This document shows positions 1 through 12,595 of a stretch of DNA of 64,000 bases, one piece after another. The notes below the pieces were generated by a model. It saw only the letters and a program-made list of their open reading frames with translations, was not told the origin of the DNA and did not search any database. Positions within the stretch are counted from its first letter, which is position 1, and the number at the start of each line of letters is the position of its first letter. Location of the stretch: the NCBI RefSeq assembly GCF_025154015.1, contig NZ_JAOAMV010000004.1, positions 124,001 through 188,000 on the forward strand. The letters are read 5' to 3'. A program made the position numbers and the translations under genes. The DNA is from Tsuneonella litorea. GTDB lineage: Bacteria > Pseudomonadota > Alphaproteobacteria > Sphingomonadales > Sphingomonadaceae.

Positions 1-602
1 TCGGTCTTCTGCCAGCCCGCCGAACCGCCGACGAAGAACGCGTCCGAACCCGCGCCTCCGCTGGCCGTCAGGTATCGCGAATCGTCGCCGCCGTATTCGG
101 CGCTCGCATCCAGGCCGCGCGTCGCACGCGTCGTCACTGCGAGCACTCCGCCGATCGCGTCCGAACCCCAGATCGTCGAGTTCGAGCCGCGCAACAGGTC
201 GAGCTTCTCGACCTCGCCCGCGGCGAGCGTGCCGAAGTCGAACCCGCCGCCGGGCGCTGCCGGGTCGGCCACCCGCACCCCGTCGACGAGGACGAGCAGT
301 TGCTCGGCCCCCGCGCCGCGCACGCGCACGCCGGTGAACGAACCGGGCGGCCCGTTGCGGGTGATCGTCACGCCGGGCGCACGTCGGAGCACGCGGGCGA
401 TGTCGGCGCCCTGCACCGCGTCGATCTCGACTTCGCCGATCACGGTGACGGACTGGCCGGTGTCGGCGACGTTGCCGCGCGCGCCGGTGGCGGTCACGGT
501 GATCGCCGTCTCGTCGGTTTGCGGGGCCGCGAGGACTTGCTCCTGCGCGGCCAGCGGCGATGCGAGGAGAGTCGAACCCATTAGAAACAGTAATTTGCGC
601 AC
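1..602 (-). CDS. btuB: TonB-dependent cobalamin receptor, N-terminal part (runs off the window)
   Basis: This is the first 200 residues of an outer-membrane receptor likely to import vitamin B12 with TonB energy. Translation from a GTG at 602 gives a signal peptide (MRKLLFLMGSTLLASPLAA), a TonB box-like stretch (AITVTAT) and a plug domain with the typical LLVLVDGVRV and IWGSDAIGGV segments. The GTG is chosen because GGAGG lies seven bases upstream and the signal peptide begins there. The cobalamin riboswitch just upstream is the strongest argument for a B12 substrate. The gene is cut by the window edge, so the barrel is not seen. Confidence 0.88.
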   Translation of the reverse strand, partial: MRKLLFLMGSTLLASPLAAQEQVLAAPQTDETAITVTATGARGNVADTGQSVTVIGEVEIDAVQGADIARVLRRAPGVTITRNGPPGSFTGVRVRGAGAEQLLVLVDGVRVADPAAPGGGFDFGTLAAGEVEKLDLLRGSNSTIWGSDAIGGVLAVTTRATRGLDASAEYGGDDSRYLTASGGAGSDAFFVGGSAGWQKT

Positions 603-704
603 AGTACCTCCATCATGAACGACATTGCCGTCCATGGCGGGAGGCACGCCCGGTGCGGGCAGGCCCTCGCTGCATTCCGGTGCACCCCGCCCGGCTGCGG
701 AACG

Positions 705-875
705 ACCGTCGACAGGCAGGTCTCCTGGCTCCCGGATCGTCGCTCACGGCCGCCTTCCCGCTTTCGCAGTGGCTGCTGGCCGCTCGCTCCCCGGTCACAG
801 TTGCGGGGGCAGCGCGGGGTTCTCACCCGCTTCCCTCTTCGGTCCGGGCGCAACCCCGGACAACCCGTGACGTGG
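705..875 (-). promoter_or_regulatory. Cobalamin (AdoCbl) riboswitch upstream of btuB
   Basis: On the minus strand the conserved cobalamin-aptamer blocks appear in order: GGGAAGCGGGTGAGAA near 845-830, GCTGCCCCCGCAACTGTG near 813-796, and the B12 box AGCCAGGAGACCTGCCTG near 729-712. The element sits about 110 bases before the GTG of the btuB-like gene, as in many proteobacteria. Binding of adenosylcobalamin would be expected to lower btuB expression. No clear intrinsic terminator follows, so control of ribosome access is more likely; that part is inference. Outer boundaries are approximate. Confidence 0.93.
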
Positions 876-1042
876 CGCGCGCGATAGGCCCCTGCGGCTG
901 GTTTGCCAAGTTAACGCGATCGCAAGGCTGCCGTTTAACCCCGCCTGTCAGCCTGTTCCGCTAGGAGACACCGGGGTCCAAGCCAATCGCGGTCGACGTT
1001 TCGCACCGCTACGGCCGAAGGCCGAAGCGCAAAAGGAACAGA

Positions 1043-2200
1043 GTGAACCCGACGCCCGCCCGCCACCCGGCAACCGCCCGGCTATCGCCCCGCAAGCCAG
1101 CGGGGGATGGATGGCGGGCGGCTCTCGGCAATGCGATTGCAGGCCCGCATCGCGGCCGCCGGCTGTTCGCGCTCGCCGCTGCGGTGGGCGTTCCCGCCAT
1201 GGCCGCTCCTGGCGAATGGCGCACCTTCGATCTTGCGGCCGATCCCGCCGAAGCGCCGGTGACCGCGATGCCGTTCGAAAGACCGGGTGAAAGCTTCCCC
1301 GGCTCGGCGTTCTTCTATCTCGAGGATCTGCCGCCCCTTCCTACCGGCGATGCGCCGGCGCCGCTCGAATCCGTCGTGCATCCTGGTGACGAGCCCGCCG
1401 CGACTGGACCTGAAGGTCCCGCAGCGCGGGCATTCACGGAAACCGGCACCGGACTCGACAAGGCTCGTGCGCTGCAGTGCATGACGATGGCGCTCTATTA
1501 CGAAGCCGCGAACGAGCCGACCGAAGGTCAGCGCGCGGTGGCACAGGTGATCCTCAATCGGGTCGCCCATCCGAGCTATCCGAACAGCGTGTGCGCGGTG
1601 GTCTTTCAGGGCAGCGAACGGCGAACCGGCTGCCAGTTCAGCTTCACCTGCGACGGCAGCCTTGAACGCCGGCCCGCACGGGAGAGTTGGAACCGGGCGC
1701 GACGGGTGGCCATGTCCGCGCTCGGCGGCGCGGTCTATCGCCCCGTCGGCCTCGCCACGCATTACCATGCGACATACGTCCTGCCGTATTGGGCGGAGAG
1801 CCTTGCGAACGTGGGCACCATCGGATTGCACACGTTCTACAAATGGCGCGGCGCGGCGGGTGCAGCCGATGCCTTCGGCGCGCGCTATGCCGGTCGCGAG
1901 CCGCTTCCCGTGCCCCATCCGCGCAGCTACAGCGATCCGGCCGGATCGGCTCCCGACCCGGTCGTCCTCGCCCAGGCTTACGAAGCCGCGCGCGCAAAGG
2001 CCGCGGCAGTTCAGGGCGCGGGCTATCTTCCCCCCGCGCCACAGGTGCAGGTTCCCCCCCTGGCGGTACGCGGCGGCGAACCGATCCTGGCGGCCGGAAA
2101 CCTGCCCCGGGCCAGCGGCGTAAGGGCCGAATACGCAAATTCGGGTCGCTGGATCGCCGAACCCGGCACTATCACCGCGCGAGACGTAAACAGCCGATAA
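1043..2200 (+). CDS. SleB-like cell wall hydrolase (Hydrolase_2 family)
   Basis: A 385-residue exported protein likely to cleave peptidoglycan. The catalytic domain lies at about residues 145-270 and shows MALYYEAANEPTEGQRAVAQ, VILNRVAHPSYPNSVCAVVF and CQFSFTCDGS, the signature of SleB/CwlJ-type hydrolases, with the glutamate of YYEA as the expected catalytic acid. A hydrophobic stretch near residues 38-54 may anchor or export it. The C-terminal 110 residues are proline- and alanine-rich without a recognised fold. The GTG start has AAGGA upstream; a later start would remove only the basic leader. In Alphaproteobacteria such enzymes serve wall remodelling, not spore germination. Confidence 0.85.
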   Translation: MNPTPARHPATARLSPRKPAGDGWRAALGNAIAGPHRGRRLFALAAAVGVPAMAAPGEWRTFDLAADPAEAPVTAMPFERPGESFPGSAFFYLEDLPPLPTGDAPAPLESVVHPGDEPAATGPEGPAARAFTETGTGLDKARALQCMTMALYYEAANEPTEGQRAVAQVILNRVAHPSYPNSVCAVVFQGSERRTGCQFSFTCDGSLERRPARESWNRARRVAMSALGGAVYRPVGLATHYHATYVLPYWAESLANVGTIGLHTFYKWRGAAGAADAFGARYAGREPLPVPHPRSYSDPAGSAPDPVVLAQAYEAARAKAAAVQGAGYLPPAPQVQVPPLAVRGGEPILAAGNLPRASGVRAEYANSGRWIAEPGTITARDVNSR

Positions 2201-2298
2201 CCCTGCAGGTTACCGCGCGCGTAACCGTGTCGGCGAACCGGCGCTTAGGCCCCATGTGCGATTGGGGACTGAGATAGGACAAGGATCGCAACTCGCCC

Positions 2299-2610
2299 AT
2301 GCCGCTTCGCTTTGCACCTGCCAGGACAATCACCCGTTCTCCGATTGCCCGTGCTCTCGCACGGCGCGCGGTTGAGCGGGCGGCGAACGACAACGGGGAC
2401 CTCGGCCCCGCCGATGACGCCATGCTCTATGGAGCGCTGCGTCATTTCGCGACGCACGGGCTGGGTGCCGCGTTGGCCGCGGCGACCGAAGCCGAGCGCG
2501 CGCTGGCGGCAGGTGATCGCCAGGCGCACGACTGGTGGCTCGGGATCTGCCGCACTTTCGACCGCCGGCTCGCCGACCGCCGGGCCGAAGCGGCGCGCTT
2601 GCCGGGATAA
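2299..2610 (+). CDS. Small hypothetical protein
   Basis: A 103-residue soluble protein with no recognised domain. It has a basic N terminus (RALARRAVERA), a central DDAMLYGALRHFATHGLGAA helix and an Arg/Ala-rich end (FDRRLADRRAEAARLPG). Composition and codon use match the neighbouring genes, which supports real coding. I think related short proteins occur in other sphingomonads, but that is memory and was not searched. It lies between the hydrolase and the GGDEF-EAL gene on the same strand. Confidence 0.6.
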   Translation: MPLRFAPARTITRSPIARALARRAVERAANDNGDLGPADDAMLYGALRHFATHGLGAALAAATEAERALAAGDRQAHDWWLGICRTFDRRLADRRAEAARLPG

Positions 2611-2629
2611 TGCGGCCGGCGCGGTAAGC

Positions 2630-2670
2630 CTCGTCTTAACCATATGGTGACGGACCGCCCCTAAGACGAG
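2630..2670. promoter_or_regulatory. Inverted repeat just upstream of the GGDEF-EAL gene
   Basis: A perfect 9-bp inverted repeat, CTCGTCTTA at 2630-2638 and TAAGACGAG at 2662-2670, ends five bases before the ATG at 2676. The 23-base loop contains the palindrome CCATATGG. It could be an operator or an RNA hairpin partly covering the ribosome binding site. A hairpin terminating the preceding small gene is less likely because no T-run follows. Confidence 0.35.
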
Positions 2671-2675
2671 CGCAC

Positions 2676-4640
2676 ATGACTGGGGTGGTCGCAAAACGCC
2701 GGTTTGCCCGGCTTTCAAAATGGTGCGGCGAAGCCGAACCACCGAGCAGCGAAGTGCATCTTCGTCTGCTACGAACCTTGTACAACCAGCCGGCAGGCCT
2801 GCTCATGGCCACGGTCATCGGGTCGATCCTGACCGCAATCGCGGCGTTGGCGACCGCATCGCTGCCGCTGCTGATCGGGGCGATCGCAGTGATTGGCCTT
2901 GGCGCGCTGCGAGTGGCTGCCATGCGATTCATCGCGAGGCGCGCCGGTGCGTTCCCCGCCAGCTGGCTCGAGGTCGTCTACACGGTCGGGGCCGCAGCAT
3001 ACGCGCTCGCCCTGGGTCTGTTCGCGGCCGCGACGATCTGGCTTCGCGTCGATCCCGCCGTGCAGGTCATGATCCTTCCATTCGTCGTCGGCTACGCTAT
3101 CGCCACCGGGGCCCGCGATGCGGGGCGCCCGGCCATAGCGATGAGCCAGCCGATCCTCGTCGGCCTGCCGGTGGTGGTCGCGCTCATCAGCGACGGGTCG
3201 CTGGCGTACGTGACGCTGGCGTTGGCAGCCTCCCTCGCCTTCCCTGCGATCGGCGCCATTGTCCACACCATCTACCGGTCCCTCCACGATGCCACATCCT
3301 CGGCGGAGACCAGCGCCGAGATTGCCGAGAAGATGAAGGTTCTTGCCCGGACCGACGTGGTTACCGGTCTGGCCAACCGCGCCGGGTTCAATCATGCGCT
3401 CGGTGAAGCCGTCAGCGCAGCAAAAGGCGATCGGATGCTTGCGCTGTTTTGGCTCGACCTTGACCGCTTCAAGGAAGTCAACGACCTGCTTGGCCACACC
3501 GTTGGCGACCGGGTTCTGGCCGCGGTTGCGAACCGGCTTCAGGAAGTCTCGCCCGAAGGGGCGACGGTGGCGCGCTTCGGGGGCGATGAATTCATAATGG
3601 TCTGCCCCGTCGAAGACCGCCAAAAGTGCGAGATGCTCGCTTCCAGAGTCCTGGAAAACGTCACCCGGCCGCTGCGCCTCGACACCGAGCGTCTCGAGGT
3701 GCCCGCATCGATGGGAATCGCCATCCTGCCGGAAGACGGAGCGGACGCCGACGCCCTGATGCAATGCGCGGATCTCGCGCTCTATCACGCAAAGGTCGGC
3801 GGCAAGAACCGCAGCCGGTTCTACGATCCGGCGATGAGCCGGACGCTGATCCGCCGCCGCGAAATCGAGCACGAGCTGCGCGCCGCGATCCAGCGCGACG
3901 AGCTTTCGATCTTCTTCCAGCCAATCGTCGACCTCGAGAGCGGCCGTATCCGCACGTTCGAGGCTTTGGTTCGGTGGTTCCATCCCGAAAAGGGCGAACT
4001 GACGCCTGACGAGTTCATACCGGTCGCCGAGGAGACTGGCGTCATCGTCACCCTCGGAAACTGGATCACCGCGCAGGCGGCGCGCGCAGCAGTCCATTGG
4101 CCGGATGACGTCAGCTTGGCGGTCAACCTCTCGCCGCTCCAGATCAAGGCGCCGGGCGCTGCCCTCGGCATCCTCTCGGCCCTGCGCGAAGCGGGTCTGG
4201 ATCCATCGCGTCTCGAACTCGAGGTGACTGAGAGCCTGTTTCTGGACGATAACCACGCGACGGCCGGTTTCATCGAAGCGCTATCGTCTGCAGGGGTCCA
4301 CTTCGCGCTCGACGACTTCGGCACCGGCTATTCTTCCTTGGGCTACATCGACCGTTTCCCCTTCCGCAAGATCAAGGTCGACCGCAGCTTCGTTTCCGGC
4401 CCGAATGTGGGTCGCAAGAGCGAAGCGATTATTCGAGCGGTGGCCGAGATGGGCGCGCAGCTCGACATGGAAATCGTCGCCGAAGGGCTCGAAACGGTCG
4501 ACCAGGTCTCGGCCGTGCGCGCGGCCGGGTGTACGCTCGGCCAGGGCTACTACTTCAGCCGGGCAGTGCCCGATTACCTGGCAGCCGTCCTGCTGGCGCA
4601 GGAGCGCGCTACCGAGGCAGTCAAGCGCACGGCGGTCTGA
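2676..4640 (+). CDS. Membrane GGDEF-EAL protein (cyclic di-GMP turnover)
   Basis: A 654-residue protein that may make and/or degrade cyclic di-GMP. Hydrophobic segments between about residues 40 and 200 form a membrane sensor region without a named domain. The GGDEF domain (about 225-385) has an intact RFGGDEF active site but no RxxD inhibition site just before it. The EAL domain (about 400-640) has FEALVRW, AVNLSPLQ, LEVTES, LDDFGTGYSSL, KVDRSF and VAEGLET, so the metal and substrate ligands of an active phosphodiesterase look present. Both activities are possible; phosphodiesterase output is often dominant in such fusions. Confidence 0.92.
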   Translation: MTGVVAKRRFARLSKWCGEAEPPSSEVHLRLLRTLYNQPAGLLMATVIGSILTAIAALATASLPLLIGAIAVIGLGALRVAAMRFIARRAGAFPASWLEVVYTVGAAAYALALGLFAAATIWLRVDPAVQVMILPFVVGYAIATGARDAGRPAIAMSQPILVGLPVVVALISDGSLAYVTLALAASLAFPAIGAIVHTIYRSLHDATSSAETSAEIAEKMKVLARTDVVTGLANRAGFNHALGEAVSAAKGDRMLALFWLDLDRFKEVNDLLGHTVGDRVLAAVANRLQEVSPEGATVARFGGDEFIMVCPVEDRQKCEMLASRVLENVTRPLRLDTERLEVPASMGIAILPEDGADADALMQCADLALYHAKVGGKNRSRFYDPAMSRTLIRRREIEHELRAAIQRDELSIFFQPIVDLESGRIRTFEALVRWFHPEKGELTPDEFIPVAEETGVIVTLGNWITAQAARAAVHWPDDVSLAVNLSPLQIKAPGAALGILSALREAGLDPSRLELEVTESLFLDDNHATAGFIEALSSAGVHFALDDFGTGYSSLGYIDRFPFRKIKVDRSFVSGPNVGRKSEAIIRAVAEMGAQLDMEIVAEGLETVDQVSAVRAAGCTLGQGYYFSRAVPDYLAAVLLAQERATEAVKRTAV

Positions 4641-4710
4641 GCCTCATTCTACGCAGATTCAGTCAAGCGGATTCATCCCGTGCCAAGCGAAATGCGGGAT
4701 ACTGTTCCGC

Positions 4711-4863
4711 ATGGGCATGAAGCTCCTCTTCCTTGGGCTGGTGTTCCTCAGCGGGCTCTGGGCACTGGGCTACGGCCCCGACGACGTCACCCGTGCGGCT
4801 CGGCACCTCGCTGAAGCGAACGCGTCTGCGATCGATCCGGGCGAGGACGACGCCTGGGACTAG
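4711..4863 (+). CDS. Small single-pass membrane peptide, hypothetical
   Basis: A 50-residue open frame that starts with a hydrophobic helix (MKLLFLGLVFLSGLWALGY) and ends in an acidic tail (DPGEDDAWD). The ATG at 4717 is an equally possible start. It lies in the gap between the GGDEF-EAL gene and mdh. The clean membrane-helix-then-acidic-tail pattern argues for real coding, but no family is recognised. Confidence 0.45.
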   Translation: MGMKLLFLGLVFLSGLWALGYGPDDVTRAARHLAEANASAIDPGEDDAWD

Positions 4864-4910
4864 AAGGCCGCAGGGCCATTTCTGCTACTGCGAACCATTT
4901 GCAAAGATAG

Positions 4911-6904
<1,994 letters not shown>

Positions 6905-6910
6905 ACTTTT

Positions 6911-6943
6911 GCCGCGACGCCCTCCTTGCGGGAGCGTCGCGGC
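6911..6943. repeat. Intercistronic hairpin between sucD and sucA
   Basis: A perfect 10-bp inverted repeat, GCCGCGACGC at 6911-6920 and GCGTCGCGGC at 6934-6943, with extra pairing inside the loop (TCC/GGA). No T-run follows on the plus strand, so it is not a usual terminator. It may set mRNA stability or processing between the genes. Confidence 0.6.
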
Positions 6944-6979
6944 GGTTCAGGCATTGCCTGTGTGAAGGTAGGCCACCCG

Positions 6980-9823
6980 ATGGGTAACGAAACACACGAT
7001 TTTCTCCCCGACGACCCCCAACCGGGGCCGAGCTGGGCCAACGCGCGCTGGCCGGTGGTCGGCGGGGAAAGCGAGGACGACCTTACCCAGGCGCTCGACC
7101 CCACTGCGATGCAGGTCGCCATCAAGGCAGCCGCCGCGAAGGCCGGCAAGCCGCTGGACGACAAGGCGGTGGAGCAGGCCGCGGGCGATTCGATCCGCGC
7201 GATGATGCTCGTCCGGACCTATCGCGTGCGCGGACACTTGGCCGCCAATCTCGACCCGCTCGGGCTGTCCCAGCGCGAACTGCCGGCCGACATGACGCCC
7301 GAGTACCACAGCTTCAGCGGCGCCGCGCTCGAGCGGCCGGTCTTTGTCGGCGGCACGCTCGGCCTCGAGTGGACGACGATCACCGAACTCGTGCGGATCC
7401 TGCGCAAGAACTACTGCGGCCACGTCGGCTTCGACTACATGCACATCGCCGACGTCGAGGAGCGCCGCTTCATCCAGGAACGGATCGAAGGCCCGGACAA
7501 GGTCATCACCTTCACGCCCGAGGGCAAGCGCGCGATCCTGGCCGCGGTGATCCGCGGCGAGCAGTACGAAAAGTACCTCGGCAAGAAGTACGTCGGCACC
7601 AAGCGCTTCGGCCTCGACGGCGGCGAGGCGATGATCCCGGCGCTGGAGAGTGTGATCAAGTACGGCGGCGCACTCGGCGTGCGCGAGATCATCTACGGGA
7701 TGGCGCACCGCGGCCGCCTCAACGTCCTCGCGAACGTGATGGCAAAGCCCTACAAGGTCATCTTCCACGAGTTTTCCGGCGGCAGCGCGAACCCCGACGA
7801 CGTCGGCGGATCGGGCGACGTGAAGTACCACCTCGGCACCTCGACCGACCGCGAGTTCGACGGGATCAAGGTGCACATGAGCCTGGTCCCGAACCCCTCG
7901 CACCTCGAGGCGGTCGACCCGGTCGTCCTCGGCAAGGCGCGCGCGCAGCAGGCGATCCGCGACGACCTGAAAAAGCACGAACAGGTCCTGCCCGTACTGA
8001 TCCACGGCGACGCGGCGTTTGCCGGCCAGGGCATCGTCTGGGAGTGCCTCGGCTTTTCGGGTGTGCGCGGATACAACACCGGCGGCTGCCTGCACTTCGT
8101 GATCAACAACCAGATCGGGTTCACAACGAGCCCGCAGTTCGCCCGTTCGTCACCCTACCCCTCGGACGTCGCGAAGGGCGTCCAGGCACCGATCCTTCAC
8201 GTGAACGGCGACGATCCCGAAGCGGTCACCTTCGCCTGCAAGCTGGCGATCGAGTACCGCCAGAGGTTCGGCCGCGACATCGTGATCGACATGTGGTGCT
8301 ATCGCCGCTTCGGCCACAACGAGGGCGACGAGCCGAGCTTCACCCAACCCCTGATGTACGCCAAGATCAGGAGCCACGCGAAGGTCAGCGAGATCTACGA
8401 AAAGCGCCTGATCGAGGAAGGCGTCGTCCAGCCGGGCGATGCCGACGCGATGTGCAACGAGTTCAACGCCCACCTAGACGAGGAATTCGACGGGGCGGAC
8501 AGTTACAAGCCCAATATCGCCGACTGGTTCGGCGGCCGCTGGGCCGGCCTCAACAAGCCCGTCGATCCCGAGGAGGCGCGCCGCAACGTCGAGACCGCGA
8601 TCAGCCGCAAGCTGCTCGACAGCCTCGGCCGCACGCTGACGACGGTCCCCGACGATCTGACGATCCACAAGACGCTGGGCCGGGTGCTCGACGCCAAGCG
8701 CCAGATGTTCGCGAACGGCGGCGAATTCGACTGGGCGACGGCCGAAGCGCTCGCCTTCGGCAGCCTCGTCACCGAGGGTTACGGCGTGCGCCTGTCGGGC
8801 CAGGATTCGGGCCGCGGCACCTTCAGCCAGCGCCATGCGGTGTGGGTCGACCAGCAGACCGAGCGCAAGTACATCCCGCTGACCCAGCTGCCGCACGGCA
8901 AGTTCGAGGTCTATGACAGCCCGCTGTCCGAATACGGCGTGCTCGGGTTCGAATACGGCTTCGCGATGGCCGATCCCAAGACCCTCGTGCTGTGGGAGGC
9001 GCAGTTCGGCGACTTCTCCAACGGCGCGCAGATCATCATCGACCAGTTCATCGCCGCGGGAGAGGCGAAGTGGCTGCGCGCCAACGGCCTCGTGATGCTG
9101 CTGCCGCACGGCTACGAAGGACAGGGCCCGGAACACTCGTCCGCCCGGCTCGAGCGATTCCTCCAGCTCTGCGCGAACGACAACATCCAGGTCTGCAACA
9201 TCACCGTTCCTGCCAACTACTTCCACGTGCTGCGCCGGCAGATGCTGCGGCCGTTCCGCAAGCCGCTGATCATCATGACGCCGAAGTCGCTGCTGCGCCA
9301 CCCGATGGCGAAAAGCCCGGTGGACGAGTTCACCGGCGAGAGCCACTTCCGCCGGATCGTCAGCGACACGACCGAGATCGCCGACGACAAGGTCCGCCGG
9401 CTCGTGCTGTGCAGCGGAAAGGTCGCCTACGACCTGATCCAGAAGCGCGACGAGGAAGGACTCGATGACGTATCGGTCGTGCGTATCGAACAGCTCTATC
9501 CCTTCCCCGGCGAACCGCTGAGCGTGCGCATCAAGCGCATGAAGAACCTCGAGACGATCGTCTGGTGCCAGGAAGAGCCGCGCAACAACGGCGCGTGGTT
9601 CTTCGTCGACCGCCTGATCGAACAGGCAGCCGCCGCAGCCGGCAAGGAAGGGATGCGCCCGGTCTACGCCGGCCGCGAGGTCGCCGCGTCGCCCGCGACG
9701 GGTTTCGCCAAGCGGCACGAGGAACAGCAGCGCGCACTGGTCGGGCTCGCGCTCGGCCTCAACGATGGCGGCGAGGCCCTGCGCGGCAACACGGCGCGCC
9801 TCGCCAAGAAGAAACCCGCCTGA
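6980..9823 (+). CDS. sucA: 2-oxoglutarate dehydrogenase E1 component
   Basis: A 947-residue thiamine diphosphate enzyme that decarboxylates 2-oxoglutarate and passes the succinyl group to the E2 lipoyl domain. Recognisable parts are the N-terminal helical region with VRTYRVRGHLAANLDPLG, the AHRGRLNVL and GDAAFAGQG segments of the ThDP fold, and HGYEGQGPEHSSARLER in the pyrimidine-binding domain. The ATG at 6980 gives the usual short E2-binding N terminus; 18 extra residues from an earlier frame start look untranslated. It lies in the mdh-lpdA operon. Confidence 0.96.
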   Translation: MGNETHDFLPDDPQPGPSWANARWPVVGGESEDDLTQALDPTAMQVAIKAAAAKAGKPLDDKAVEQAAGDSIRAMMLVRTYRVRGHLAANLDPLGLSQRELPADMTPEYHSFSGAALERPVFVGGTLGLEWTTITELVRILRKNYCGHVGFDYMHIADVEERRFIQERIEGPDKVITFTPEGKRAILAAVIRGEQYEKYLGKKYVGTKRFGLDGGEAMIPALESVIKYGGALGVREIIYGMAHRGRLNVLANVMAKPYKVIFHEFSGGSANPDDVGGSGDVKYHLGTSTDREFDGIKVHMSLVPNPSHLEAVDPVVLGKARAQQAIRDDLKKHEQVLPVLIHGDAAFAGQGIVWECLGFSGVRGYNTGGCLHFVINNQIGFTTSPQFARSSPYPSDVAKGVQAPILHVNGDDPEAVTFACKLAIEYRQRFGRDIVIDMWCYRRFGHNEGDEPSFTQPLMYAKIRSHAKVSEIYEKRLIEEGVVQPGDADAMCNEFNAHLDEEFDGADSYKPNIADWFGGRWAGLNKPVDPEEARRNVETAISRKLLDSLGRTLTTVPDDLTIHKTLGRVLDAKRQMFANGGEFDWATAEALAFGSLVTEGYGVRLSGQDSGRGTFSQRHAVWVDQQTERKYIPLTQLPHGKFEVYDSPLSEYGVLGFEYGFAMADPKTLVLWEAQFGDFSNGAQIIIDQFIAAGEAKWLRANGLVMLLPHGYEGQGPEHSSARLERFLQLCANDNIQVCNITVPANYFHVLRRQMLRPFRKPLIIMTPKSLLRHPMAKSPVDEFTGESHFRRIVSDTTEIADDKVRRLVLCSGKVAYDLIQKRDEEGLDDVSVVRIEQLYPFPGEPLSVRIKRMKNLETIVWCQEEPRNNGAWFFVDRLIEQAAAAAGKEGMRPVYAGREVAASPATGFAKRHEEQQRALVGLALGLNDGGEALRGNTARLAKKKPA

Positions 9824-9834
9824 GGAAGCGATAG

Positions 9835-11136
9835 ATGTCCAAGGAAGTCAAAGTCCCAACGCTGGGCGAATCGGTGACCGAAGCGACCGTCGGCGAATGG
9901 CTCAAGAAGCCGGGCGACCCGGTCTCGGTCGATGAGCCGATCGCCAGCCTCGAGACCGACAAGGTCGCCGTCGAGGTGCCCTCGCCGGTCAACGGCGTGA
10001 TGGGCGAGCAGAAGGTCGCGGTCGGCGAAACGGTCGAAGTCGGCGCGCTGCTGGCGACGATCGAGGACGACGTCGCTGCGGGCGAGAGCACGAGTGTCGA
10101 GCCGCGCGAAGCCGCCGCGCCTGCGGAGCAAGCTCCTGCCCCCGCCTCGACCGCGTCGGATGAGCGCAAGGACGACGGCACGCTCGAGGACACTGCTCCC
10201 GCGCAGGCGAAGGTCCACGACCCCGAGGCGACCCAGACCCTGAGCCCGGCTGTGCGCCGCGCGGTGCTCGAACACGGCGTCGATCCCTCGACGATCAAGG
10301 GAACCGGCAAGGACGGCCGGCTCACCAAGGAAGACGTGCTGGCCGCCGCGGCCGAGGCGAAGGCTGCCCCCGCGCCGTCGTCCTCCGCTCCCGCGCCTTC
10401 GCCGAGCCCCGCGCCCGCCCCCGCCGCGACTGGCGAACGGCGCGAGGAGCGGGTCAAGATGACCCGGATGCGCCAGACGATCGCGAAGCGGCTGAAGAGC
10501 GCGCAGGACACCGCCGCGCTGCTCACGACCTTCAACGACGTCGACATGACCGCGGTCATCGAGGCGCGCGAGAAGTTCAAGGACACCTTCGCGAAGAAGC
10601 ACGACATCAAGCTCGGTTTCATGTCGTTCTTCGCCAAGGCCGCTTGCCTCGCGCTGAAGGACATTCCCAGCGTGAACGCACAGATCGAGGGCGACGAGAT
10701 CGTCTACTTCGATTACGTCGACATCTCGGTCGCGGTCAGCGCGCCGAACGGCCTCGTCGTGCCGGTCGTGCGCGATGCGGACCGCAAGAGCTTCGCTCAG
10801 ATCGAAAAGGACATCGCCGACTTCGGCAAGCGCGCCAAGGACGGCACGCTGACGATGGAGGACATGAAGGGCGGGACCTTCACGATCTCCAACGGCGGCG
10901 TTTTCGGGGGGCTCATGTCCACCCCGATCATCAACCCGCCGCAGAGCGCCGTCCTCGGCCTTCACCGCATCGAGGACCGCCCGGTCGTCCGCGACGGCGA
11001 GATCGTCATCCGCCCGATGATGTACATCGCGCTGTCCTACGACCATCGCCTGATCGACGGGCGCGAGGCGGTCACCGCCCTCAAGACGATCAAGGAGGCG
11101 ATCGAGGATCCCATGCGGATGCTGATCGACCTTTGA
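9835..11136 (+). CDS. sucB: 2-oxoglutarate dehydrogenase E2, dihydrolipoyl succinyltransferase
   Basis: A 433-residue core subunit of the 2-oxoglutarate dehydrogenase complex. One lipoyl domain occupies residues 1-80, with the lipoylated lysine at K43 in [10 protein letters not shown] long Ala/Pro/Glu linker follows, then the E1/E3-binding domain (about 135-170, ending TKEDVLAAA) and a second flexible linker. The acyltransferase domain covers about 205-430 and carries the catalytic [14 protein letters not shown]. Only 11 bases separate it from sucA. Confidence 0.96.
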   Translation: MSKEVKVPTLGESVTEATVGEWLKKPGDPVSVDEPIASLETDKVAVEVPSPVNGVMGEQKVAVGETVEVGALLATIEDDVAAGESTSVEPREAAAPAEQAPAPASTASDERKDDGTLEDTAPAQAKVHDPEATQTLSPAVRRAVLEHGVDPSTIKGTGKDGRLTKEDVLAAAAEAKAAPAPSSSAPAPSPSPAPAPAATGERREERVKMTRMRQTIAKRLKSAQDTAALLTTFNDVDMTAVIEAREKFKDTFAKKHDIKLGFMSFFAKAACLALKDIPSVNAQIEGDEIVYFDYVDISVAVSAPNGLVVPVVRDADRKSFAQIEKDIADFGKRAKDGTLTMEDMKGGTFTISNGGVFGGLMSTPIINPPQSAVLGLHRIEDRPVVRDGEIVIRPMMYIALSYDHRLIDGREAVTALKTIKEAIEDPMRMLIDL

Positions 11137-11146
11137 GGAAGAGACA

Positions 11147-12547
<1,401 letters not shown>

Positions 12548-12595
12548 CCGCAGGCCGGCAGGCGCGCATCTCTTGGTCCGAGGGAGAGAGGCCGC

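Noticed and set aside
2208-2226. Palindrome GGTTAC...GTAACC after the hydrolase gene
   Set aside because: It is short, lacks a T-run and has no repeats nearby; chance in GC-rich DNA is plausible.
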